Source: Beaufortia kweichowensis
Taxonomy: Eukaryota > Chordata > Actinopteri > Cypriniformes > Gastromyzontidae
Direction of reading: 5' to 3'
Assembly: GCA_019155185.1 (NCBI GenBank)
Contig: CM032802.1
Coordinates: 5,618,501 to 5,682,500, forward strand
Length of the DNA stretch: 64,000 nt
In this document: piece by piece, positions 39,966 through 51,618 of the stretch
How positions within the stretch are numbered: the first letter of the stretch is position 1
Layout of the letters: every line of letters starts with the position of its first letter
The notes under the pieces: model-generated
Told to the model about the DNA's origin: nothing
Databases searched by the model: none
Seen by the model: the letters and a program-made list of their open reading frames with translations, nothing else
Program-made: the position numbers and the translations under genes

Positions 39966-40095
39966 GAGAGAGCGAGGGAGACGGAGAGAGAGAGACGGAG
40001 AGAGAGAGACGGAGAGAGAGAGACGGAGAGAGAGAGACGGAGAGAGAGAGACGGAGAGAGAGAGAGAGACGGAGAGAGAGAGACGAGAGAGAGAG

Positions 40096-40130
<35 letters not shown>

Positions 40131-40233
40131 GGAGAGAGAGAGACGGAGAGAGAGAGACGGAGAGAGAGAGACGGAGAGAGAGAGACGGAGAGAGAGAGAC
40201 GGAGAGAGAGAGACGGAGAGAGAGAGACGGAGA
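39912..40233. repeat. GA tract grading into a 14-bp ACGGAGAGAGAGAG minisatellite
   Basis: A (GA)n run (39912-39973) passes into about 17 units of ACGGAGAGAGAGAG with a few length variants and one irregular zone near 40080-40125. It starts 195 bp after the insyn1 splice donor. Because 14 is not a multiple of 3, the minus-strand open frames show a 14-residue Ser/Leu/Arg/Pro period; they are not genes. Confidence 0.97.
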
Positions 40234-40556
40234 TTTAATGCAGAGGAGAGCTGACTTTTCCTGTAACATGACATGATATGTTTTTAGGAATTTACTGAAA
40301 TGCCAAATGATCGTGTGAATGTGAACATACAGTAGTGGCTTTGCAGTCGGATAGAGAGAGAGTAAAAATGATATAAAAAGAGAACATAAGTGAGAGGCAG
40401 AGAAAAGAAAGATAAAAAGGCAAAGAGGTGTGCTAGGTAGGAGTTGGGCTTGGCAATGCAATAGTTATGTAAGCACTTTGTTATCGGCTGAATTCCTACT
40501 GTATTTCACCAACTGCCATGGTTACAAGATGAAAAGATTTCACTGACTGTGTGTGT

Positions 40557-40560
<4 letters not shown>

Positions 40561-40593
<33 letters not shown>
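40561..40593. repeat. (GT)n microsatellite
   Basis: About 16 GT units. Confidence 0.95.
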
Positions 40594-40595
<2 letters not shown>

Positions 40596-41249
40596 TAGGA
40601 GAGAGCTGACAGAAGAGAAAAAAGGCAAACGTGTGTGTCTGCGTCAATGTCACATTTCAGCTGAATAGAAATGTGTGTGTTTCTGTTCATATGTGTAAAA
40701 TATTTCCCTGTCAAAAACCAGAGAGAAAGGGAGAGAAGACTAATTAAATCCTCCTGTTTTAATAATGTCATTTATACACGTTCCCTCTGTACTGTATGAG
40801 TGTTAAATATTTCAGTCCACTAAAATCTCTCCCAAAATTTCTCGGAGCTCCCCAAGCACCAGCGTCTTTATCCACATCCATCCCAAATGTCTCTCTGTCT
40901 GATGGAGTTGACTTTTCAGATTACCCCATCTAGCCCCACCTTCCCCGTTCACCCCTTCACACTATGTACGGTAAAGGCCAGACTACAGCAGAACTACACC
41001 CTTAAGTCTCCCACTCGTGCTCTCCTCACACAAATGTGATTGATGATGTGGGAATAATACCCGCTCCAGCTATTTATAAACACCAAGACTCGCCACGGCC
41101 CAATAAACTGCTCGACACCCACACTACATATGGATCCAGCTAAAAATAATGTCTGATATTTAAAAGCTCTGAGAGGAGGGCGTCGCTTTCTGTTTGACTG
41201 TAGATTAGGAATGCTGACCGGAGAGAAAATTGGGCGTTTGAGGAAACGG

Positions 41250-41676
41250 TTGGAGAGCTTTACATCCGAAAAATAAAATTTTGGCATTATTTACTCTTGA
41301 AGTCCCACATGTTGTTTAATGACTTTCTTTTTTCTGTAGAGCACAAAAGGTGGATTTAATATTCTGGGCACTATTTGTCGTATACAGTAATGAAACTAAA
41401 TGAAGAATGGGGCTGTCAAGCACCAAAATTATTAGCGCATCATAAAATTGGTCCATACTGCTTAGATTTTCTTTAGCTTTCATACTGTATGACTTTTTTG
41501 GTACTTATGTAGTAATTTTGTCGTCATTGTGGTAGTTGTGTTGGAATCTTGACAGCATCATTTGTCATTCTGTATTATATAAAAAGATTGAGATGTAAAA
41601 AAACTAGAAAAGGGAACGACATGAGGGTCAGTAAATGATGACAGAAGTTTTATCATCGCGTGAACTGTCCCTTTAA
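41250..41676. mobile_element. Angel-like foldback element, long variant
   Basis: Left end CCGAAAAATAAAATT then GCATTATTTACTC and GACTTTCTTTTTTCTGTAGA. Right end CGACATGAGGGTCAGTAAAT and TGAACTGTCCCTTTAA. The interior (AATGGGGCTGTCAAGCACCA then GTCCATACTGCTTAG) matches a recalled longer variant of the same cyprinid family. Noncoding. Confidence 0.65.
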
Positions 41677-42570
41677 GTAGTATTGATCATCAGTCTGGTG
41701 AAGAATGTGTAGATGGCAAATGTCAGATAAAATCTTTAATTCTTTTGGCCATATTATACGAGTATCTGATGAGTAACACTCAGTGCTGAATGATACTTCA
41801 GGGATTCGCCATAATAAGGTCAGATCGTGTGAAATGAGACCAGGCTGCAGACTCGGTGTGTATATTGTAGTGTTTTGCAGTAGCAGCTGTGTGTTTTCTT
41901 TATGTTTGGCATACAGTTAAACCAACTCTGCCTTTTATTGGATTGATTCTCGTGGTCTTTGAGAGCGTATGACCGCGTGTGTGCGTGAGCGTACATGCGA
42001 GTGTGAAAATCCGCATTAATACCCTTTAACCCCGCATGACATCAGAGTGCAGCAAGTTTCTGCTGAGATAGAAAGACTTATGTAACTCTTCAATAACTTA
42101 CATAAAACGGCACAAACAGCTCTGAATTAATCATCAATTCTGTCATTCTGCAAGAATTTTAGAGCTCACATGAGCCTGAAATCTTTTCATATCTCCTCCC
42201 ATGCATTCAGACTTCCATTCAACCCCCCCAAGCTTTTGCTAGCACACTTTTTAATTAATGCTAACTGCCTCGGGCTAAGATCATCCTTGCAAACAAACTT
42301 TGAGGGAAATGCTGTCATACTCTTTCCTTCAGTCTTCAACTTACGAGATGTGCGTACAAATGAAACGAAGGTTTCTTTTTAAACAGAGAAATATGCAACC
42401 TTGCATTAAAATGAAGCAATCTGTTTACTGTGGGGTAGTTACTATAAACTAAAATTATTTAAGTCTGCAGAAAGCCGTTGTGAAATTGCAAAAATACAAT
42501 GCCATGGTTTAACAGCAGACTAACACATCTTTTGTTTGAATACAGTTTTTGATTGATGTGCAAGTATACC

Positions 42571-42754
42571 AACTTCATCTCATGGGAAAAAGGAAGAGCT
42601 TTTATGATGCAACTCCTACAAAAAGCAATAATAAAGGCCCACTCCTAAACCTAACAGCACAACGAGAAAGCTGATCGTACTAAAACGTATGAATCAGACC
42701 TTGTGCATTTATACGAATTAGTCACCTCGTAAAATACTAACATAAGATTGTGAC
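42571..42754. mobile_element. Foldback element, family E copy 1
   Basis: Contains TCTCATGGG, AAAAAGCAATAATAAAGGCC, CCTAAACCTAACAGCAC, ATACGAATTAGTCACCTCGT and AACATAAGATTGTGACC. The same ordered blocks occur at 45456-45706 and 48694-48915. Ends are imperfectly self-complementary. Confidence 0.6.
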
Positions 42755-42799
42755 CCAGATTCAAAGCCTGTCTTTTGCTACTGGTAGGATAATGTCTCT

Positions 42800-42975
42800 T
42801 TGTTATGCAATTACCTCAAAGGCTGGGCTTTTAACGCTAAGGCAGCAGGTTTGATCCCACTTAGAGTTGATCCATTAACTGGAGAACTGTTAAGGACCTG
42901 CCCCTTTGTGTACTTGAGCACAACGCTTAACCCACAGTTACTTCAAGAAGACTGCCCTACTTTAAATTGACAAAA
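42800..42975 (+). mobile_element. HAmo-like tRNA-derived SINE fragment
   Basis: A B-box-like GGTTTGATCCC (42848-42858 region) is followed by GTGTACTTGAGCACAACGCT and TAACCCACAGTTACTTCAAG. The latter mirrors the recalled fish SINE body (GTGTCCTTGAGCAAG-CACTTAACCCC). The 3' tail is missing and the copy is strongly diverged. Confidence 0.55.
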
Positions 42976-43389
42976 TATGAGTATTATGGTCTTATATTAT
43001 TCATAGTATTGTTATATGATCACAGTCTCATACATTGAGAGACAAACGCTGGCCTTCAAGCGTTACATTAATATGCTGATTGAAACAGACAACACTCCCT
43101 GTGGAGTCAGCTTGTAGTTGCTCTGAATCTGATGATCAATATATTTCATTAATGACTCGATTCGGTGGCTCTGTCTTCAGCAAACAGATTCGCTTCTGAA
43201 TTCTCAGTGCGATGCAAATGTACGAAGCGCAACATGTAAAAACTATTGATAACATAGATGGATAAACGTCCCCGATGCATAACAGAGCAACATGAAATTG
43301 AAAAATACATTGAAATTAAGCCAGAGACACATTTTTAAAACCTTTTTTTATTTTATGTTGTTTTTCAATAATTTTATTATTTTTTGCTC

Positions 43390-43660
43390 ACTATTACTAG
43401 GTGTTACATTAGCTAACATGAATCAACAGTGAGCAAACGCAGCATTATTAACCATTTTTAATGTTATACAATTGTTCATTCCTGTTAGCTCATTGTGCAA
43501 AAACTTAAGTTAACAGACAGCTTTTGATTTCAAACTCATTAGTTAATATTACCATCTACCAAAATGTATAAATGCTGTAGAAGTATTGTTCATTGTTAGT
43601 TCATGTTAACTAATAATGTAGTTAACTGATGTAAACAAGTGAAACCATATTGGATACCTT
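43390..43660 (+). repeat. Interspersed repeat with GTTAGTTCATGTTAACTAA motif
   Basis: GTTACATTAGCTAACATGAA, ACAATTGTTCATTCCTGTTA, TAAATGCTGTAGAAGTATTG and TTCATTGTTAGTTCATGTTA follow the order of a very common cyprinid repeat that I recall. Noncoding. Confidence 0.55.
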
Positions 43661-44454
43661 TAGTTTTACATTCAAGCATTCAGCTTTTTTAGGTCAATTT
43701 TTAACAATTATTTGAGTCTTTCTCCATTTTTCTTTAAAAAACATTCTTTATCATTGACAAAACAAATATTGATCAATAATTTATTTCACGAGAAGAAGTA
43801 GGCAGACAGGAAAGACACAATACAGAGAGGAGACTGTGTCTCACAGCATGTAATGAGAGGGACGAGTGTCATTTGGACAACGAGTACTTATCTGTGCTAC
43901 AGTGCTGTGTCTGCAGCTCGCTTAAGTGTCTGCGCCTGTGCTCGCTAATTTGAGAGATTGGTTTATCACACGCATGCAGAGGGTGCGATGCAACAGCCAA
44001 CATGGCTTCCTGAAAGTTAAAACTACTCGGTCTGTTTTAATTTTCCCACTAAAATAAAAATGTGCCGTCTCATTAAAAGACAATCTGCATATATCCATCA
44101 CATATCTGTTAGCAGTACATCAAACAGGCCTGTTGGGTGCTTTTAGTCATCTGTAGTAGTTTTAAAGCACAATTCAGTCGAAAGAAATGAGAGAAAATGA
44201 CTTGACTGAATCAGGCCTGATCAAATAGCATCAGTCCCATTTGCAATGACAGTGCCTTGGGCGTTTTCTTTTACAGTACCGTACACTGCATGTTCAGTTA
44301 AAACGTGGCCTTCGTTCTGTAAGTAGGCAAATAAAGTCAACATGAAACGGTTTGCAACTCGATATACTTCTGTAATCTGACATACTTTTGAAGCTGGATG
44401 TTTAACAAGATGAAAATGAAAGATTAGGCTTGATTTTATTTATCAGTTTTAAAA

Positions 44455-44670
44455 CACTTTAGTGAAATGTTTCTTATTATCTTACACTCATTATCTTGAT
44501 CTGATTTGGTGCTTAAATGTCTAAAAATAGTTTGTAGATAAAAATATAATTGTGCAAACGTAATCTTGTTCATTACAAAACTACAAATATATTTGATGTC
44601 CAGAAATTAAAAGTGATATATTTTATTTCAATGCAAACAACTGAAAACAAAGACACAGCTTTCCACATCA
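44455..44670 (+). repeat. Dispersed repeat family D, copy 2
   Basis: AGTTTGTAGATAAAAATATA followed by ATTGTGCAAACGTAATC aligns with AGTTTTGCAGATACAAATAT and its downstream sequence in copy 1 (28540-28800). Confidence 0.45.
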
Positions 44671-44749
44671 TATCCTGTCTGATCCGCCTAGGTAGATGAA
44701 GAGAGAGAGAGAGATTGAAAGAGATGAGTGAGAGCAGGAGAGGTAGTAG

Positions 44750-45090
44750 CAAGTGATGAAGAGACGGCGTGCGGTGAGACAGTGTTCACACTCTCACAGA
44801 CAGACAGAAAGAGTGTGTGGCAGGATCCAGGCAGGCAGCCTATCAGTTGAGTTTGGTATCCTCTCTCAGCACCTAGCCATGGGGCTGAGCACGGGCCAAT
44901 CGGCTCGCGACGTGCAGAGACCCACGGGGGGCTTAAACCCTGAATCAAAGGCTGCCGCTGTCTCGCTGGGACTGTTTACACTATCTACCCCTGCACAGCT
45001 TCTTTCTGCACAGGGCCACTGACAGGACCGCACGGCCGTCACTGTAGTACAGGCGCGCGTCGTCCACTAGAGGCGCTAAGATCGACGAGA
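44750..45090. promoter_or_regulatory. GC/CpG-richer intronic block
   Basis: A GC-richer island within the AT-rich intron. It holds CpG words (ACGTGCAGAGACCCACGGGG, AGGCGCGCGTCGTCCACTAG), a CCAAT box (44899-44903) and a partial CTCF-like CCACTAGAGGCGCT near 45064. A GA run precedes it (44700-44715). It could be an intronic enhancer, boundary or alternative first exon. The 89-codon plus-strand frame has no recognisable motif. Confidence 0.3.
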
Positions 45091-45455
45091 TTAATTCATG
45101 CTGATTCGTCAGTTTTAGACTGTTGTTTATTCAATACATTTTTTTAGGATTTTTCAAGAGGCTTTGAATGTTGTGAATCATCAAGTCTCTGGGTTTTTTT
45201 TTGCAACAACCAATCATAGAACAAATCTGAAACTTACTGTTAAAATCCTGTTTCAGAGATAACGGTTGCGGACCTGAAACATTTGTCTTTAAAAATTTCC
45301 TTGATAATCATAGTATGCAAATACCTTCTTGCTCAGATTTTACTTTTTCATAGCTTAAGAGACTTTAATGCAGAAGTAAAATTAAGAATTGGTGAGGCAC
45401 CAGTAAGATAAAACTAAAAATTAATTTGTGAATTTGATGAGAAATATTCAAATTC

Positions 45456-45706
45456 CAACCTGATTTCATGGGAATTTATTTGTACTTTACAAGGTGGCTA
45501 ATTTGTAAGAATTTGTACAATTTGAATCATACAAAAATATACAATTATTAAAAAAGCAGCAATAAGGGCCCATCGCTAACTCTGCCCAACCCTGAAATCA
45601 CTTGGGAAAAGTCAAATTATACTAAAATGTATTAATAATATTGCACAAATTCAAAGAAATTAGCCACCTCATACTGTAAAATGCAAATAAATGCCTGTGA
45701 GTTGTT
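45456..45706. mobile_element. Foldback element, family E copy 2
   Basis: The left part (TTTACAAGGTGGCTAATTTG) and right part (AAATTAGCCACCTCATACTG) are reverse complements of each other. The centre contains AAAAGCAGCAATAAGGGCCC. Best-preserved copy of family E in the window. Confidence 0.65.
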
Positions 45707-46851
45707 AAATTAATATACCTTGAATTCTCTGAATCACTGAAAAGTTTCATTGCAGAATTTGGTATCAATAAGTTGAAAGACTTCACATTTGATTTTGGGA
45801 GAGGAAATTGTTGAGACGTTGAAATCTTTTTTTGAACTTTAGAAGAGATTGAGATAAAACAGTTAATTCCTTAGAAGCAAAATCCAAGAAAAAGAATATT
45901 TAAGCAGACGTTTTCATTTGGGCTTGCTGTTTAAACTTACTGCTGTCTAGGAAAAAACAATGAAGATTAAAGACATTTCATTTGTGATTGTCCTTTCATG
46001 CAGGATAATAAAAATTGAGAAGAAAGACTGATAAATCAAGAACTGTTTCAGTCATTTGTCAGAAATTGCAGACTCACCTTCTCTCAAAGAGATGGACTTT
46101 TTTTGCTGTTCGATCGGCGATGCATCAAGGCCCGGTGTAGACTGTCTACTTTGATCCAAAGCTGCCTCCTTTGGCCCTGTCCCTTAACAGGCAGACTCAA
46201 TTTGCTGGAGATTATGGGGAGGCTTTGGTGAAGCCAGAGGCCTGTTAACTTTCTCTCTTTCACATGGCTTTTTCACATCAGCCTTGTGGTCAAGTTGGAA
46301 AAGCAACCATTCAGCTTCCTGGAGTGTACAGACAGCCAACTCTGTTACGTCTATCTTACTTTACCCTTCTCACAGACCCATTTCCATTTTCTCTTGACCT
46401 CATTTCCTTTGCTCAAATTAATTTCTTAAATTAATGAGTGTCACCGCAGGAAAGAGTGCATCAGCCGCAGCCAGTTTTCAGAGAAGTCTGACAGCTCTGG
46501 TTCAGAATGTAGCACTCAATAATGTCAGTGCCAACATGTCTGATGACTAATTGTTACCTTGGCAAAATAATTTATTAACATAAAATATCACATTCTGATT
46601 CCACTTCTGTAAGCTTTGAGGGGTGGAAACTAAAGCTCAGCAGCGGTCAAGCCTTCAACGCTGTGAGTTTCCAGTTTTCTGTTCAGGGTGGTATTGACTG
46701 GCTCATCATGCTGATAAAAGCTGTGGATTAGGTCCCACTTTGGCTCACACCCAACCTCTCAAGTTCTCAATCTCTAGTGGCCATTAGAAGCTTCTTGGGT
46801 ATTGAGGGAGATTCTGTCAGAGGAAAAGATTTGAAACATCTTCAGTTGAGT

Positions 46852-47516
46852 TTAAAGGTTAAGTTCAATCAAATCATTTATATTCTTGTTCTTCCAAACT
46901 CTTGGAAGATCATGCTCCAACAAAACTAAATATGGTTTTAACCTGATAACTGTCGCTGCACATATTAAGCAAGCACATGAAAATGAACTGAAAAGAACTG
47001 CAGTTCTTAAAATTGTACATACATTTTTTGAATGATTTATTTTCAATTTTAGGTATTTTTTATAACAAATATTTTATGTTTATTGTTATGAAAATTGTCA
47101 AATATTTATTTTTGAGTCTTGGTCCTTTTCATCAATATATGTCATGGTTAGATTACAATTCAACTGTAAAATATTAAAGTGAATACTGAAACAACATTAA
47201 GTGTTCCTCCTGTGGAACAGTGACAGTTATCTGGTTAAATTATTTGGCTGTAAAAAGAGAAAATATATATTTTTATATGAGTCATGTGCTGTATTCCAAG
47301 CCACACAAAAGCCTTGAGACTTTAAAGTCTCTTTTTATTCATTGATAATCTCTTGCCCTTCCCTCAGGACATTGTATGGACGGAGCTTTTCAAATATTCT
47401 TTCAAAAAATCTTCTTTTGTGCTTTGATGAAAAATGAACAGCGTAGGGTTTTGTAACAACACCATGCCGAGTAAATAATGTCAGAATTTTCATTTTTGAG
47501 TGGACTTTTCCTTTAA
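46852..47516. mobile_element. Angel-like element interrupted by a family A MITE
   Basis: Left piece 46852-46941 (TTAAAGGTTAAGTTCAATC, then TTCTTGTTCTTCCAAACTC) and right piece 47239-47516 (GAGTCATGTGCTGTATTCCA, AGCTTTTCAAATATTCTTTC, GTAAATAATGTCAGAATTTT, ending TTTCCTTTAA) together form one diverged long-variant Angel-like element. The TTAA-flanked MITE at 46942-47234 splits it. Confidence 0.6.
46942..47234 (+). mobile_element. TTAA-flanked MITE, family A copy 2
   Basis: 293 bp between TTAA at 46938-46941 and TTAA at 47235-47238. Starts CCTGATAACTGTCGC and ends GTGACAGTTATCTGG. Internal blocks TTTATTGTTATGAAAATTGT, CAAATATTTATTTTTGAGTC and TTCCTCCTGTGGAACAGTG are shared with copy 3. Noncoding. 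Confidence 0.85.
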
Positions 47517-48693
47517 GCTATGCGCTGATGTAATACCTCAACCTTTCCACGATATTTACAGTGAAGCTTTTTTAAAATGATGTAATGACGCAGTCCTTTT
47601 TAAAGATGCCAGGCCAGGTTTATTGTCTTTTTTGAATGTGTATATAACTTTGTGCTTTATTATATGGCATAGTAAGATATTTATTCCATAGCAACGAGCT
47701 GTGATTTTTCTAGCAGTGAGGATAATATTGTTGCATTAAGAAGGCAAAGCGATAACATCTTGTCCTTCTGCTTTCCTGGCTCCCTATCTCACACTTGCAT
47801 TTCTCTCCCCTTTGCTATTTCTATCTCTCTCTCCTCTTTTCCTCATCATTTCTCTTTCTCTATCTTTGTGGCTACCCAGGCTGATGATGGTTTGTGTAAC
47901 GGCTCTGATCGTTTACAGCAGTTGCTCTGATAGGCATGCATGGGACGGGTCCTGGCGCATCTTTGCTCTATGAATTAAACCACTGGGCTGAATTTAATGG
48001 GGTGAGAAATGGCAGACTGGCTCTTTACATGGGCTAATTGTTTTTCAAGCATGCTTAGCACACAGAGAGGGACAAATGCTTTTGTCAGCCTTAACTACAA
48101 GTGGGAGCGAATACGTAATGGGATCCACAGAGCAAACTAATTTTTCAGTCCGTAATCTCCGAGCGTCTATCATGCACGACGCTAGCACATGCATGTCCGT
48201 GATTACGCGCAATGCCCTTGAAAATAACACACGTTTCTGAAATGTAGAATCAAGCGGCGTGGAGCAATATCTCAGGATGGAATGTTACAGTGTGACCCAG
48301 TTTTCAATGATCTCATAATGTAACTGCTGCGAGACTGAACTGTAATAGCCAGAGCTTAAGCAGCGGGGCAGAAAGGAGCCTTTAACCTTTAAAGCTTCTC
48401 AATCGCCTGTTTGAGTCTTTTATTACATCAGTGCGAATGGAAAGAGTTGGACGAGATTAATGTGAACTGCACATGGATGTTGGGACCAATTTGTGATCGT
48501 GTGTGGGAGGGGGTGAATCATAAAACAAATCCGCGGAGGGTTTTCAGTTTATATCGATGAAACACAAATGATTTAGATCATGTCATCAAATGCAACAACT
48601 GTTTGATACATGTTAAAATTTACTAGGATGCATTGCAGTAGCTATTGCCAATACTGCCAATACAATTTGATTGGTCAAGTGTGCTGATATTTT

Positions 48694-48915
48694 AACCTGA
48701 TCTCACAGAAAATGTAATTGTTTTACTAATTTTGTGATTTTGTGTGAATTCTTCTGATGTGGATCGTACAAAAGCGTATTATTGTTAAAAAAAGCAATTA
48801 TGAAGTACCACCCCTAAACACAGCCATCACTGGCGTTAAGACAGATTGTAGGAAAATATAGAAGAATTGAAGATTGTATGAAGTGTAAAATAGGTATGAA
48901 TTGCAATGACTGTTT
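48694..48915. mobile_element. Foldback element, family E copy 3
   Basis: AACCTGATCTCACAG, then GATCGTACAAAAGCG, AAAAAAAGCAATTATGAAGT, CACCCCTAAACACAGCCATC and ACTGGCGTTAAG align with copies 1 and 2. Most diverged copy. Confidence 0.55.
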
Positions 48916-49149
48916 GGTCACATGACAGATCTAGCTTTGAATTCATTTGATTTCATTAGTCAAACAAAAATGCTGACCAGAAAACTAAGTTACTTCAGTA
49001 ACACAATGCATCAAAACCCAATTGCTTAAATATCATAGATAATGTAGATTTATTTGATAGTTTAAGACTTTTTTTTGTAAATGGATTTAATGGATTTAAA
49101 TTGTTAATATACAAAATAGAAATGCTTTAAAAAAAGGATAATTTGTTCT

Positions 49150-49411
49150 GCAAGATCTTCCATTTTTTCCTCGTGAATTCTCTCACAATTCTTCTCACAC
49201 TACCTCTTCCACGAACACCTGACATCATAATACAAAAAAACCCTCTCTTCTTTCCTCTACAGGTACTTATCTAGCACTGCAAAACATTGTAAACTTAGTA
49301 AAGCACTTCTTAGTACTATTGTTGCCGCTTTTGATGTATCGCTTCGTCGTCTCCTAATATTTGTAAGTCGCTTTGGATAAAAGCGTCAGCTAAATGCCGT
49401 AAATGTAAATG
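49150..49411 (+). mobile_element. 3' end of a LINE/SINE-type retroelement
   Basis: Ends with TTGTAAGTCGCTTTGGATAA, AAGCGTCAGCTAAATG and short TAAATG repeats (49360-49411), the conserved 3' tail of fish retroposons as I recall it. The upstream 200 bp is pyrimidine-rich and could be its body; the 5' limit is uncertain. Confidence 0.6.
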
Positions 49412-49859
49412 ACTTCTTAGCGATGATGTCATTAAGCTCATGTGCCCTTATTTGACTGAACTGCTAAATGTAGCCTTTACCTGTAACAAATCGATGTCAC
49501 TGTCACCTTGTGCAGCCTGGACCGGGCTGAATGGGCCAGCTGGACCTGTATGCATGAGTGCCACCTCTCACCTGTCTCTGCTCTTGCTCTCGTCACTGTC
49601 TCTGGATCACAGGTGTCAGCTTCAGGCAGAGCGTGATGAAAGAGATGCTGACCAGAGCCAAGATTAATTATTCAAGCTGCACCATGGTAGCCAGAGGAGA
49701 GAGAGAAAAATGTCCGTAAAACTATTATGACTTTCCACTGAGAAAAAAAAGTATTACTGTGGCTTTTGGATGTGGTACCATGGAATTTCTTATTACTTAG
49801 TTTTGTATTATGGGATTAACATTGTATTTTCGGATAATATGAAACAGTATACCCTTCCG

Positions 49860-50030
49860 GGAATTTTTAGGACGTGGCGGCTGGTTTCCGGCTGGGTGGA
49901 CCAGCAGCAGAGCGAATAGCAGCTGGTCATACTAGCTTAAGGTGTTCAAGCTTTTTTTTTGTAATATGGAAGGTGGTCAACCATGCAAACCTGGCCAGCA
50001 TAGACCAGAAAGAATCCAGCTGCCATGTTC
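49860..50030. repeat. GCTGGT/ACCAGC dispersed repeat
   Basis: GGCTGGTTTCCGGCTGGGTG, CAGCTGGTCATACTAGCTTA, GGTGTTCAAGC then a T-run, GGTGGTCAACCATGCAAACC and GGCCAGCATAGACCAG match the pattern of a cyprinid repeat. Related to 1668-1785. Confidence 0.5.
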
Positions 50031-51275
50031 CAAAAAATCACCACCACATTAAACTCCACTGTACCTGTACATATCAAACTGCAATTTTATTGTCATCAAA
50101 TCCCATCACAAGTCATGTGACATGTGCCGTAACAATAGTGCAATGCGTCTGAGTGCCTAGAAAGCTTTTATGGCCTTTCGTTACATTACATTGCCAGACC
50201 AAGATAAAATGTTGATTCAAACAGTTTTATAACTTCGCACTGCATGTATTAGCAGAACAACACTCAATCACAAAATAATGAACGTAGATTGTGCGTTAAA
50301 ATATGTCAACAGTAAATATTTCTAAATACTGCCACCTGTTCCCAGACTAGTGTTGACATCTGTTTAAACTGGCTTTCTGATCCTGATCCTGGCTTTCTGC
50401 GTTTATAGTTGTTACTCTCCGCACTCGGCGGTGCACATTTTTAACTTCCAGGTGATGTGGCAGACATTTTTTACAACTCCTCAGGGATCAACAGCTGATG
50501 TTAGCAACACATCGTTCTCTGTTGGATACTTTACGGGTTGGGCGTGACGTGAGGAAACAGCTCGGTGTCCTCAAGTTAACTCCGAGTCACATCGTATGCA
50601 GATCAGTCATCGGTGGCAACTGTTTCTGACAGCTGTTATGCATGTGAAAATTAGATATTCATTTCTAAAATTAAGTGCGAAACATTCTGTGAGGTTGATA
50701 ATTTGAGAAAAATGATGCTGTGAACTTCTAGTAATGTTGTATATTATGAATATTATTATAAATATGCATGTATATATTGGTTAAACCTGCAAATATAAAT
50801 ATTTTATATATGTGGTTTTGGATACTACTAATAGATCATGAAAATCTTGGGGCACCACATTAGTTTTATACAGTGATCTTCTTTTTTATTCATTTTTGAT
50901 ATGCCACAGTTAGAGATTTACAAACATAAACTAAAAGAAATATTAAATTGAGCAATAAACGTATTAAAACTGTGATAGGCTGAAGTAGCACCAGCAAAAA
51001 GCCACATTACCAGCTATAAATTCATCCTCTTTGACCCAGGTCTCTCTCTAATTCTGTATGCATGTCACTCGTCCAGAAGCAATTAATCGAATAATGAGTA
51101 AAGCTACTAATTCCTGTGTTCATTTGACTAAAAAGCTTGGCCTGTAAGAATGAAGGAAATTGTGAATGACTGTGACTTTCAGGTCAAAATCCAAGGTCAG
51201 TGATGAGCTTTATAGTTTTATAGTTTTATTGTGTTTTTATCAGAAAGTCATTTGGATAGAAATGGTAGATGGATT

Positions 51276-51618
51276 TTAAAGAAATTGTTTACCCCAAATT
51301 GTATTATTTACTCGCCCTCTTTTCCTCCTTTCCATTCCAATGACTCATATTCTTACTCAAAACTATAAAGATTGCAATATAGTGCACAGGTACTGTAATA
51401 TATAGACTCATTTTATGATATCTTCACAATGCCTTCGGCTCCTTTTTTAACCTTGAAAGCTCCAGTCCCTATTCATTCTAACTGTGTATAAAAAGCAATC
51501 AGTGCAATTTTAAACTTTTTACTTTTGTGTTCCAAGGAAGAAAGTCATTTGGGTCTGGAAAGGCGTGAAGGTGAATACATAATGACAGAAGTTTCAGTTT
51601 TGAGTGAAATACCAGACA
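51276..51618. mobile_element. Angel-like foldback element, long variant, diverged
   Basis: Left end TTAAAGAAATTGTTTACCCC. Middle: TATAGTGCACAGGTACTG and CTCCAGTCCCTATTCATTCT. Right end: TTTTGTGTTCCAAGGAAGAA, AGTCATTTGGGTCTGGAA and ATAATGACAGAAGTTTCAGT. Layout as in 41250-41676. Confidence 0.6.

Noticed and set aside
39868..40461. 197- and 123-codon minus-strand frames rich in Ser, Leu and Arg
   Set aside because: They are translations of the GA tract and 14-bp minisatellite; the 14-residue period follows from the 14-bp unit.
42848..42858. tRNA B-box-like GGTTTGATCCC
   Set aside because: Not a tRNA gene: no cloverleaf around it, and the downstream sequence is that of a tRNA-derived SINE.
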